DNA of 5,355 nucleotides from Microbacteriaceae bacterium. GTDB lineage: Bacteria; Actinomycetota; Actinomycetes; Actinomycetales; Microbacteriaceae. The notes under the pieces are model-generated. The model ran no database searches. It had not been told where the DNA came from and saw nothing but the letters and a program-made list of their open reading frames with translations. Location of the stretch: NCBI GenBank assembly GCA_025464125.1, contig JAODLU010000327.1, positions 1 through 5,355 of the forward strand. The letters are read 5' to 3'. A program made the translations under genes and the position numbers. Shown one piece after another: positions 1 to 5,119 of this stretch (within the stretch, counting starts at the first letter, position 1; each line of letters begins with the position of its first letter).

Positions 1-191
1 TGCGCCACATCGGTCGTGCCGGAGATCTCGTTCTCGTGCCGGATCACCAGCACGCCATCCTTCGTCGCCACGATGTCGGGCTCCACGGCATCCGCACCGA
101 GTTGGATCGCGAGCAGGTAAGCACTTCGCGTGTGCTCAGGGCGATAGCCGCTGGCACCGCGGTGCGCGATAACTAGGGGATGACTGGCCAC
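1..191 (-). CDS. Glycerophosphodiester phosphodiesterase, N-terminal part (runs off the left edge)
   Basis: The visible 63 residues are the start of a GDPD-fold enzyme, which hydrolyses glycerophosphodiesters to glycerol-3-phosphate and an alcohol with a metal cofactor. Seen directly: the opening strand [15 protein letters not shown], with the hallmark His-Arg at residues 10-11, then [15 protein letters not shown], with the metal-binding Glu-Pro-Asp at 37-39, then [15 protein letters not shown], with the second active-site His at 52. These are the family's N-terminal signatures in the correct order and spacing, so the protein is probably active. I chose the GTG at 189-191 because it sits just before the first beta strand and has a TACCGT hexamer 6 nt upstream, as in a leaderless transcript. 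A TTG two codons earlier is possible. No signal peptide is visible with this start, suggesting a cytoplasmic enzyme. The gene is divergent from the zinc-ribbon gene. The C-terminal part is outside the window, so subfamily (GlpQ- or UgpQ-like) is not assigned. Confidence 0.93.
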   Translation of the reverse strand, partial: MASHPLVIAHRGASGYRPEHTRSAYLLAIQLGADAVEPDIVATKDGVLVIRHENEISGTTDVA

Positions 192-197
192 TCCCAA

Positions 198-203
198 ACG
201 GTA
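198..203 (-). promoter_or_regulatory. Putative -10 element of the phosphodiesterase gene (leaderless)
   Basis: On the minus strand TACCGT fits the actinobacterial TANNNT -10 pattern and lies 6 nt before the GTG start at 191. Transcription would therefore begin at or within a base of the start codon. No convincing -35 is visible. Prediction only. Confidence 0.4.
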
Positions 204-223
204 CGCGATCGGTCGCGGATTGG

Positions 224-229
224 TACTCT
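224..229 (+). promoter_or_regulatory. Putative -10 element of the zinc-ribbon gene (leaderless)
   Basis: TACTCT fits TANNNT and is followed by 7 nt (gctcggc) and then ATG at 237, with no Shine-Dalgarno in between. The surrounding string resembles the one before the gene at 1051. With the opposing element at 198-203, this makes the 45-bp divergent gap a pair of back-to-back promoters. No good -35 is seen. Confidence 0.42.
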
Positions 230-236
230 GCTCGGC

Positions 237-488
237 ATGGGCGTCTGCACGAACTGTGGCAAGAGTCTCGATCCTGCCTGGAAGTTCTGCATCTACTGTG
301 GTGCGACTGTCGAGCCGACCACGCGGGCCGAGCCCATCCCGAACGCCATCCGGCCCGACCCGACCGAGGTCGCCGCCCGCAAGCGTTCGCGCGTCGACGT
401 GCCCCTCCTCATCGGCATCGGGCTGGCCGCGGCAGGTGCCGCAATGATCGTCTACCTCGCGGTGCTGTTCCTGCTGCCCCATGCCTGA
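237..488 (+). CDS. Small zinc-ribbon protein with one C-terminal transmembrane helix
   Basis: This 83-residue protein has a zinc-ribbon knuckle at the extreme N-terminus (CTNCG ... FCIYCG; Cys 4, 7, 18, 21, i.e. CxxC-x10-CxxC). A Pro/Arg-rich linker follows (about 22-53), then a single hydrophobic helix (about 55-80), ending three residues later. The architecture is a cytosolic metal-binding head tethered to the membrane by a C-terminal tail anchor. Such short zinc-ribbon plus TM proteins are common and mostly uncharacterised; the ribbon probably mediates protein contact rather than catalysis. I chose ATG 237 over the in-frame ATG at 180 because 180 would run into the divergent phosphodiesterase start and lacks a promoter, while 237 begins right at the first Cys motif and has a TANNNT hexamer 7 nt upstream. 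Its last 8 bases overlap the next gene, suggesting translational coupling. Function unknown. Confidence 0.8.
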   Translation: MGVCTNCGKSLDPAWKFCIYCGATVEPTTRAEPIPNAIRPDPTEVAARKRSRVDVPLLIGIGLAAAGAAMIVYLAVLFLLPHA

Positions 489-1041
489 CGCGTCGGCCCA
501 GCCACATCCCACTGCTCCCCCGCGGTGGATCGAGCCGACCTCGCGGCTTCCCCTGCGCTGGGGCTCGTACCGTGGGCGATACCTCGCGGCGATCGCCCTA
601 GTATTTGGCGGCGCGCTCATCCTGCAGGCGACCTCCGTCTATGCGAACTACTTCCTTCCAGTCGGGGTCGCGGCCGGCGCGGCAGGGTGGGCGATCCTGC
701 CCGCGAGCGGATTGCGACGCATCGCGGTGGTTGCCCCGGCATCCTTCTTCGTCGCCTCGCCCCTTGTCGGTTCGGGCTGGGCCATGCTGCTCGTCGTGCC
801 GCTCATCGCCTGGCTGTTCGTGCGGCAGCGCCCGATGCTGTCGTGGCTGGTGGCGCTGCTGCCCCTTGCCAGCGGCTTCGTTCTCGCCCAGCTCTTTCCG
901 CAATACGGCAACGGCCTGACCGTCGTGCTGGTCTCGCTTGCAGTCCTGGTCGGATGCTCGTGGCTCGCCCGCGCAGTGGCCGCCAGTCGCCCGGCACAAC
1001 CCCGGCCAATCCCCAGCAATCCCGGGGCTCCCACCCGGTAA
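481..1041 (+). CDS. Multi-pass membrane protein of unknown function
   Basis: This is a 186-residue protein that I do not recognise as a named family. Residues 1-32 are a Pro-rich, presumably cytosolic tail. Five to six hydrophobic segments follow (about 33-53, 58-77, 81-95, 98-115, 119-139, 144-167), and the C-terminus is a short Pro/Arg-rich tail. Positive charges cluster around residues 22-33, 79-80 and 115-117. No catalytic motif is visible. The ATG lies inside the end of the zinc-ribbon gene (ATGCCTGA, 8-bp overlap) and has no Shine-Dalgarno, so it is probably translated by coupling or reinitiation; the two proteins may work as a pair. Its TAA stop falls within the predicted -10 element of the downstream Bax inhibitor-1 gene, which begins 9 nt later. 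Coding is supported by strong G/C in third codon positions along the whole frame and by the tight packing with both neighbours. Confidence 0.8.
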   Translation: MPDASAQPHPTAPPRWIEPTSRLPLRWGSYRGRYLAAIALVFGGALILQATSVYANYFLPVGVAAGAAGWAILPASGLRRIAVVAPASFFVASPLVGSGWAMLLVVPLIAWLFVRQRPMLSWLVALLPLASGFVLAQLFPQYGNGLTVVLVSLAVLVGCSWLARAVAASRPAQPRPIPSNPGAPTR

Positions 1042-1044
1042 ACT
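1039..1044 (+). promoter_or_regulatory. Putative -10 element of the Bax inhibitor-1 gene (leaderless), overlapping the upstream stop codon
   Basis: TAAACT fits TANNNT, and 6 nt (ctgctc) separate it from ATG 1051. There is no Shine-Dalgarno in the 9-nt gap. Its first three bases are the TAA stop of the preceding gene. This suggests the Bax inhibitor-1 gene has its own promoter as well as possible read-through from upstream. The -35 region (about 1016-1021) is poor. Confidence 0.45.
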
Positions 1045-1050
1045 CTGCTC

Positions 1051-1878
1051 ATGGCCAACTCATCAAACCCGGCGTTCAACAACTCCCCGGCGTTCTCCGA
1101 CCGCCCTGCGGTCGCCAAGAAGCTGGAGACGAGCGTTCCCACTATCCCCACGGCAAACATGACTGCACAGCAGCTCACTGAGCTCTACAGCCGTCCCTCT
1201 GCCACTGAGGTCGAGACGGATCGCATGTCGTACCAGGACGTGATGATCAAGATCGTCGTGAGCTTTGTCATCCTGCTTGCTGGCGCAGCCGTCGGCTGGT
1301 TCGTACCGGCGCTCCTGTTGCCCGCCGCGATCGTCGGCTTCGTGCTCGCCCTGGTCAACATCTTCAAGAAGAAGCCGAGCCCCGCGCTCGTGCTCATTTA
1401 TGCCGCTGTCGAGGGCGTGTTCGTCGGTGCGGTCACGGTGTTCTTCGAAGCCCGCTACCCCGGCATCGCCACCCAGGCCGTGATCGGCACATTCGTAGTA
1501 GTCGGCGTGACGCTGGCGCTCTTCGCGAGCGGCAAGATCCGCGCATCGAAGAAGGCCACCAAAGTCTTCCTGATCGCCATGATCGGCTACGCGGTCTTCT
1601 CAGTCATCAACCTGATCCTGCAGGTGACGGGCGTGAATAAAGATGCATGGGGCCTCCGCAGCGTCGAGGTCTTCGGCATTCCGCTCGGCGTGATCCTCGG
1701 AGTGCTGGTCATCGTCATGGCTGCATACTCGCTGGTACTCGACTTCGACTCCATCAAGACCGGCGTGCAGCGCGGAGCCCCGCGCATCTACGGTTGGGCC
1801 GCAGCATTCGGCATCATGGTCACGGTCGTCTGGCTCTACCTCGAGATCCTGCGCTTGCTGGCCATCCTGCGCCGCTAG
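1051..1878 (+). CDS. Bax inhibitor-1/YccA family membrane protein
   Basis: This 275-residue integral membrane protein belongs to the Bax inhibitor-1/YccA superfamily (TMBIM-like), in the form common in actinobacteria. An Asn/Pro/Ser-rich N-terminal tail (1-60; NPAFNNSPAFS) precedes about seven membrane helices (about 65-84, 86-104, 112-132, 141-159, 172-191, 209-230, 247-271). The family signature is at the end: LVLDFDSIKTGVQRGAPRIYGW, with acidic residues Asp231 and Asp233, followed by the last helix, WLYLEILRLLAIL. Glu121 lies in the third helix. In characterised relatives such as Bacillus YetJ, paired aspartates near the C-terminus form a pH-sensitive calcium-leak latch; extending this to the present protein is inference. 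Bacterial members have no firmly established physiological role. The ATG is supported by the leaderless-type hexamer at 1039-1044. The gene ends the plus-strand cluster and is followed 24 nt later by an intrinsic terminator. Confidence 0.92.
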   Translation: MANSSNPAFNNSPAFSDRPAVAKKLETSVPTIPTANMTAQQLTELYSRPSATEVETDRMSYQDVMIKIVVSFVILLAGAAVGWFVPALLLPAAIVGFVLALVNIFKKKPSPALVLIYAAVEGVFVGAVTVFFEARYPGIATQAVIGTFVVVGVTLALFASGKIRASKKATKVFLIAMIGYAVFSVINLILQVTGVNKDAWGLRSVEVFGIPLGVILGVLVIVMAAYSLVLDFDSIKTGVQRGAPRIYGWAAAFGIMVTVVWLYLEILRLLAILRR

Positions 1879-1902
1879 CTCTCCGCTCTTCGTTTACGGA
1901 TG

Positions 1903-1927
1903 GGGCCGCCTTCGGGCGGCCCTTTTT
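1903..1927 (+). terminator. Rho-independent terminator after the Bax inhibitor-1 gene
   Basis: A perfect 8-bp G+C stem (GGGCCGCC 1903-1910 with GGCGGCCC 1915-1922) is capped by the very stable C(UUCG)G tetraloop and followed at once by TTTTT (1923-1927). It lies 24 nt after the TAG stop. All elements of an intrinsic terminator are present for the plus strand; the minus strand has no U-tract here. Confidence 0.93.
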
Positions 1928-1956
1928 CGCACGGGCGCGTGGTGCGCGACCGCGCC

Positions 1957-2069
1957 CTCACCTCCACCTCGGTTCGCCTCACCTCACCTCCACCTCCAGG
2001 CTCGCGGCCACCTCACCTCCACCGCCAGGTTCGCGGCTACCTCGCCTCCACCTCGCCGAGTGCGCACTA
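1957..2069. repeat. C-rich imperfect 29-bp tandem repeat
   Basis: Two adjacent 29-nt copies (1983-2011 and 2012-2040) match at 26 of 29 positions, each starting CTCACCTCCACC and ending in a GGYTCGCGGCYAC block. A shorter copy precedes them (1957-1977, lacking the tail) and a partial copy follows (2041-2069; only about the first 14 nt are well kept). On the minus strand the unit reads as a GGTGGAGGTGAG-type purine-rich string. No supported coding frame runs through it. It fills much of the 240-bp gap between the convergent Bax inhibitor-1 and SDR genes and merges into the inverted repeat at 2057. Confidence 0.75.
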
Positions 2070-2113
2070 GATGCTGTGCGCCGGCCGCCGAGGCGACCTC
2101 TACTGCGCACTCG
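2057..2113. repeat. Inverted repeat A (17-bp arms, 23-nt loop) in a convergent gap
   Basis: The left arm CGAGTGCGCACTAGATG (2057-2073) pairs with the right arm at 2097-2113 (CCTCTACTGCGCACTCG) at 15 of 17 positions; the loop is 23 nt and G+C rich. The left arm also contains its own perfect palindrome AGTGCGCACT (2059-2068). The element lies 55 nt beyond the SDR stop. No T-tract flanks either side, so it is not a standard intrinsic terminator. It resembles the element at 5146-5209 in arm sequence and size. Confidence 0.72.
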
Positions 2114-2168
2114 AAGCGGGCCGGACGCTTCCAGCCGACGAGCTGCAGACCCGGCCAGCGCCCGCCGC

Positions 2169-2927
2169 CTACTGCTCGGTCGGCCGCACCAGCATCTCGT
2201 TGACGGCAACACGTCGCGGACGGGTCACGATGTACTCGATCGCGTCGGCGATATCTTCGGCGTGCAGCATCTCGAATGAGCCGATCTGGGCCTGGATGCC
2301 CGCCATGATCTCCTCGCGATTGTGAGTCGTCAGTTCGGTCCCGGTGGCGCCAGGCTCAACCAGCGACACCCGCACATGGCGTTTGTTTACCTCCTGGCGA
2401 AGCGCGTCGCTGAACCCGTTCATCGCATGTTTGGTCGCGTTGTAGACGGCCCGGCCCGCACCGGGAAAGCGGCCAGCCGTCGAACTGATGTTGACCATGT
2501 CAGCGACCCTTCGCGGGCTGTCCTGAGCGGCGCGCAACAGGTGCGGCAGCGACGCGTGTGCCATGAACAAGAACGCGCTCAGGTTGATGTCCACCATCCG
2601 CTGCCATTCGTCCAGGGGCGCGGACTCCACCGGCCCCAGCAGCATCACTCCGGCATTGTTGACGAGAGTGTCGAGGCGGCCAAGCTCGCTGACAGTCTGC
2701 GCCACGGCATCCGTCGCCTGCGACTCGTCGGTGATGTCGGCCTCGAGCACGAGTGCCCTACCTCCAGCCTCGCGGATGCCCGCAGCCAGGGCATCCAGCC
2801 GGTCCCGACGCCGAGCGACCACTGCCACCGCAGCGCCCCTCGCGGCGAGCGCTGTCGCGGTCGCCGCGCCAATCCCGCTGGACGCTCCGGTGATGAGGGC
2901 GACGGTTCCATCAAGTCGTTCGGTCAT
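2169..2927 (-). CDS. SDR family NAD(P)-dependent oxidoreductase
   Basis: This is a 252-residue classical short-chain dehydrogenase/reductase, a soluble Rossmann-fold enzyme that interconverts alcohols and carbonyls. Seen in order: the cofactor-binding TGASSGIG (13-20), Arg residues after beta-2 (VARRR, 38-41) that favour NADP(H) over NAD(H), Asp64 at the end of beta-3, NNAG (90-93), catalytic Asn115, Ser149 (NISSTAG), and Tyr162/Lys166 (YNATK), then EPGATGTE (191-198). The full catalytic tetrad is intact and the length is typical, so it should be active. The substrate cannot be inferred. The ATG at 2927 directly precedes the first beta strand and has GGGAG (2936-2940) 8 nt upstream. It starts 28 nt after the MFS exporter stop on the same strand, with no terminator between, so it is probably the second gene of that operon. 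Together they suggest chemical modification plus export of a small molecule, which is inference. Confidence 0.93.
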   Translation of the reverse strand: MTERLDGTVALITGASSGIGAATATALAARGAAVAVVARRRDRLDALAAGIREAGGRALVLEADITDESQATDAVAQTVSELGRLDTLVNNAGVMLLGPVESAPLDEWQRMVDINLSAFLFMAHASLPHLLRAAQDSPRRVADMVNISSTAGRFPGAGRAVYNATKHAMNGFSDALRQEVNKRHVRVSLVEPGATGTELTTHNREEIMAGIQAQIGSFEMLHAEDIADAIEYIVTRPRRVAVNEMLVRPTEQ

Positions 2928-2955
2928 GGTCAGTGCTCCCGGTCGATCGTTGCTG

Positions 2956-4392
2956 TTAGTTGGTTTCTGCGACGAGCGGCGAGGGCAGCACGGGCATTCC
3001 CGCGGCCTTCCGCCGTGCACTGCGCGCGCCCGGAACCAGGCTGGCGAGAGCCGCGGCGACCACGGCGATAGCCGTAAGCAGGATGAACGCGTCTACGTAT
3101 CCCGCTTCGCTCGGGAAGCCATCCGGCTGGATGCTCGTGGTGACGATCGAGCTCACAATCGCCGTGCCGATCGCACCGCCGATGGTGCGCACGTTCGCGT
3201 TCATGCCGGTCGCGACGCCGGTCTGGCTGGCGGGCACGCCCTGCACGATCAGGCTGGCCATGGCCGCGTAGCCGAGGCCCAGCCCTATGCCGAAGATTGC
3301 CCCGGTCGTCGCGATCTGCCACCCCTCCGCGTGGAAGAACACGAAGAAGATGCTCGAGATGGCGACGGCTACCGAGCCGAGCAGCAGCTGCGCCTTGAAC
3401 CCCAGCCACGGTGCGATGGGGCCGCTGAGAAAGCCAACCACCGCCATCGTGAGGGTAAGCGGCACGAGCAGCAGCCCGGTTGTGCTGAGAGTGGCGCCGA
3501 TTCCGTAGCCCGTGCTGCTGGGCGTCTGGGCGAACTGCGGCAGGAAAGCGAACGTCGCGAAGAACCCTGCTCCGAACAGCAGGCCGACGAGGTTGGTGGT
3601 CCAGACAGCGGGCAGGCGCATCATCCTCATGTCGATGACAGGGTTCGCCGAGCGGTATTCGTAGAAGATCCAGACGGCGATCAGCACTGCGGCGAGCACC
3701 AGCAGCCCGATGACGAGGGGTGATGCCCAGCCCCATTGCGACGCTTCGCTCAGCGGCAGGAGCAGCGCTACGAGCCAGCCAGCGAGCAGCGTCGCGCCGA
3801 CCCAGTTGATGCGACCGCCGGGGCGCTCCGGGGATTCCGGCACGAGCAGTACTGCCGCGATGCCGATCACGCCGAACATGATCACAGGCAGCCAGAACAG
3901 CCACCGCCAGCCGAGCGCCAGGACGAGGGGGCCGGCCAGCACGAGGCCCACCCCTCCCCCGAGCGCTATCACCGCAGACATCGCACCGATCGCGGAGGGC
4001 ACGCGCTCACGCGGGAACTCATCGCGGATGATGCCGAACACCAGCGGGAAGATCGCGCCGCCAAGACCCTGCACAACCCGACCGATGATGAGCACGCCAA
4101 TCGTTGGGGCGAGCGCGGCGATCACGCTGCCGACTGCCACCGCCGCAACCACGATCACCAGGGTGCGGCGTTTGCCGACCATGTCGCCGACGCGGCCGAG
4201 CAGCGGTGTCGCGATGGCCGCCGAGAGCAACCAGGCCGTGATCACCCACGTGACCGTCGACTGGTCTGTGTGCAGGTCGTGCTGGATCGTGGGAAGCACA
4301 GGGTTCAGCAGTGACTGCAGCAGGGAGAACGAGAGTGTCGCAAAACCCAGCACCGCGAAGGTGAGCGCAGGAAGCGGTCGGCCGAGAATCAT
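2956..4392 (-). CDS. MFS exporter, DHA2-type (drug:H+ antiporter-like)
   Basis: This 478-residue protein has about 14 predicted membrane helices, the layout of the DHA2 drug:proton antiporter branch of the major facilitator superfamily (12-helix members are usually shorter). Family marks seen: LPTIQHDL after helix 1, motif A in the loop after helix 2 (GRVGDMVGKRR, 66-76), GRVVQGLGGAIFPL in helix 4, a Gly/Pro-rich motif-C-like helix 5 (GGGVGLVLAGP, 145-155) typical of exporters, and WRWLFWLPV entering helix 6. It should export a hydrophobic or amphipathic compound in exchange for protons; the substrate is unknown. I chose ATG 4392 because a continuous hydrophobic start follows it, AGGAA lies 4 nt upstream (4397-4401), and the possible 33-residue upstream extension is polar and runs through the predicted transcription start. 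It is the first gene of the exporter-SDR operon and divergent from the TetR gene, a classic arrangement for repressor-controlled efflux. Confidence 0.93.
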   Translation of the reverse strand: MILGRPLPALTFAVLGFATLSFSLLQSLLNPVLPTIQHDLHTDQSTVTWVITAWLLSAAIATPLLGRVGDMVGKRRTLVIVVAAVAVGSVIAALAPTIGVLIIGRVVQGLGGAIFPLVFGIIRDEFPRERVPSAIGAMSAVIALGGGVGLVLAGPLVLALGWRWLFWLPVIMFGVIGIAAVLLVPESPERPGGRINWVGATLLAGWLVALLLPLSEASQWGWASPLVIGLLVLAAVLIAVWIFYEYRSANPVIDMRMMRLPAVWTTNLVGLLFGAGFFATFAFLPQFAQTPSSTGYGIGATLSTTGLLLVPLTLTMAVVGFLSGPIAPWLGFKAQLLLGSVAVAISSIFFVFFHAEGWQIATTGAIFGIGLGLGYAAMASLIVQGVPASQTGVATGMNANVRTIGGAIGTAIVSSIVTTSIQPDGFPSEAGYVDAFILLTAIAVVAAALASLVPGARSARRKAAGMPVLPSPLVAETN

Positions 4393-4427
4393 GTGGTTCC
4401 TATCTGGCGGCTCTGATGCCGATACGG

Positions 4428-4446
4428 GACGTCGATTCTCGACGTC
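4428..4446. promoter_or_regulatory. Perfect 8-bp inverted repeat in the exporter leader
   Basis: GACGTCGA (4428-4435), TTC, TCGACGTC (4439-4446) is a perfect 19-bp dyad centred 45 nt upstream of the exporter start. If the leader is transcribed from the predicted promoter it would form a strong RNA hairpin; as DNA it could be a second operator. An overlapping weaker dyad, GTCGA-tcgt-TCGAC (4444-4457), shares its right half. Function not established. Confidence 0.5.
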
Positions 4447-4458
4447 GATCGTTCGACT

Positions 4459-4475
4459 CCGCCGGCATTCGGCGG
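4459..4475. promoter_or_regulatory. Short hairpin in the exporter leader
   Basis: CCGCCG (4459-4464), 5-nt loop, CGGCGG (4470-4475) is a perfect 6-bp dyad just downstream (minus strand) of the predicted exporter transcription start. With the dyad at 4428-4446 it would make the roughly 98-nt exporter leader a two-hairpin RNA. It could equally be chance structure in G+C-rich DNA. Confidence 0.35.
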
Positions 4476-4481
4476 TAAAGT
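4476..4481 (+). promoter_or_regulatory. Candidate -10 element of the tetR gene
   Basis: TAAAGT fits TANNNT; a weak -35-like TTCGAC (4452-4457) lies 18 bp upstream. The start point would be near 4488, inside the first GGAGG palindrome, so the repressor could block its own gene. The leader would be about 50 nt. A TATA-rich stretch at 4498-4503 is an alternative -10, so confidence is low. Confidence 0.35.
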
Positions 4482-4495
4482 GGAGGCGCACCTCC
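4482..4495. promoter_or_regulatory. Operator palindrome 1 for the TetR-family regulator
   Basis: GGAGG-CGCA-CCTCC is a 5-bp-arm dyad flanked by T and G, exactly like operator 2. It covers the predicted start point of the exporter promoter (about 4490). TetR-family dimers typically bind short dyads of this kind in the divergent region next to their own gene; assignment to this regulator is inference from position. Confidence 0.7.
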
Positions 4496-4496
4496 G

Positions 4497-4526
4497 ATTA
4501 TATGGAGGCTAGCCTCCGTTTCGCAA
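4497..4526 (-). promoter_or_regulatory. Promoter of the MFS-SDR operon (-35 TTGCGA, -10 TATAAT)
   Basis: On the minus strand TTGCGA (4526-4521) and a consensus TATAAT (4502-4497) are separated by 18 bp. The spacer holds the whole operator-2 palindrome. Transcription would start near 4490, about 98 nt before the exporter ATG. This is the best sigma-70-type promoter in the window. The -35 overlaps the ribosome-binding region of the divergent tetR gene. Confidence 0.75.
4504..4517. promoter_or_regulatory. Operator palindrome 2 for the TetR-family regulator
   Basis: GGAGGCTAGCCTCC is a perfect 14-bp palindrome lying between the -35 and -10 of the exporter promoter. Its centre is 22 bp, about two helical turns, from that of operator 1, and the extended sites share TGGAGGcnngCCTCCG-like ends. 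Occupancy would exclude RNA polymerase. It also lies in the predicted 5' leader of tetR. Confidence 0.75.
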
Positions 4527-4537
4527 GGGAAGTGCCG

Positions 4538-5104
4538 ATGCCTGAGTCTCTCTCATCCGTCGCCGTCGCACGACCCCAGCGCTCAGATGCCCGCCGCAAC
4601 TTCGAGGCTGTGCTCGCGGCCGCCAAAACCGTCTTCGCGTCAGACGGGGCGGATGCCTCCCTCGAAGACATCGCGCGCCTGGCAGGTGTCGGCATCGCCA
4701 CCCTCTACCGCAACTTCCCCACGCGCGCGGCCCTGCTCGAGGCCGTCTACTTCGAAGAGGTGGACCAGCTCTGCCGCAGCGCCGCCGACTTCACCGGCAT
4801 GCCGCCGTGGGAGGGTCTCGAGGGCTGGCTCCGGCGTTTCGTCGACTACGCGGTCACGAAGAAAGCCCTGATCGACAGCCTCAACCGGCAGCAGCCAGCC
4901 TTCGCTAACGCTGCCACCGCGATGTATGCGGCGGGTGGCCCGCTGCTTGAGGCTGCGCAGGCTGCTGGTGAAGCCCGGCCAGATGTCTCGATCGATGACC
5001 TGATGCGACTGCTCATCGGCGTGATCTCGGTCAACGTCAGCGGTGCCGACCAGCGGGAGCGGATGCTCCAGCTCACCCTCGACGGCGTGCGCGCCAGCCG
5101 CTGA
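4538..5104 (+). CDS. TetR/AcrR-family transcriptional repressor
   Basis: This 188-residue one-component regulator has the N-terminal helix-turn-helix typical of TetR proteins: RRNFEAVLAAAKTVFASDG (about 20-37), then ASLEDIARLAGVGIATLYRNF (40-60), with recognition helix GIATLYRNF and the following PTRAALLEAVY. The remainder (about 75-188) is the helical ligand-binding and dimerisation domain. Its pattern (PPWEGLEGWLRRFVDYAVTKKAL, later GPLLEAAQAAGEARPDVSIDDLMRLL) resembles the SbtR-like C-terminal type, from memory. I chose ATG 4538 because AAGGGA (4525-4530) lies 7 nt upstream. An in-frame ATG at 4502 would add 12 residues but lies inside the promoter/operator and lacks a ribosome site. It is divergent from the MFS-SDR operon with two GGAGG palindromes in between, so it most likely represses both that operon and itself until a ligand, perhaps the exporter substrate, binds. 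Confidence 0.93.
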   Translation: MPESLSSVAVARPQRSDARRNFEAVLAAAKTVFASDGADASLEDIARLAGVGIATLYRNFPTRAALLEAVYFEEVDQLCRSAADFTGMPPWEGLEGWLRRFVDYAVTKKALIDSLNRQQPAFANAATAMYAAGGPLLEAAQAAGEARPDVSIDDLMRLLIGVISVNVSGADQRERMLQLTLDGVRASR

Positions 5105-5119
5105 CCGCCGCGGGGCCCG

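Noticed and set aside
180..236. Upstream ATG extension of the zinc-ribbon gene
   Set aside because: It would overlap the divergent phosphodiesterase start and add 19 residues before a Cys motif that normally sits at the N-terminus; the promoter-like hexamer points to 237.
525..1181. Plus-strand frame overlapping the membrane protein gene, and several minus-strand frames in the same stretch
   Set aside because: Arg/Pro/Ala-rich composition, no motifs, and conflict with the hydrophobic frame that fits both neighbours by overlap and spacing.
1957..2069. Possible CRISPR array
   Set aside because: The repeat units are directly adjacent with no unique spacers, and no cas genes are present.
2071..2325. 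Possible small plus-strand gene starting at ATG 2071
   Set aside because: The ATG lies inside inverted repeat A, there is no ribosome site, and most of the frame is antisense to the SDR C-terminus.
2563..3723. Long plus-strand frame antisense to the SDR and exporter
   Set aside because: It crosses two well-supported genes and has low-complexity, charged composition typical of shadow frames in G+C-rich DNA.
4393..4491. 33-residue N-terminal extension of the exporter
   Set aside because: The extension is polar and Arg-rich, begins at about the predicted transcription start inside operator 1, and has no ribosome site, whereas ATG 4392 has AGGAA upstream and leads directly into helix 1.
3710..4537. 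Long open frame on the plus strand upstream of and in frame with tetR
   Set aside because: It is antisense to the exporter and rich in Ser/Thr/Pro/Arg with no domain; it stays open because of high GC. The TetR fold begins only after 4538.
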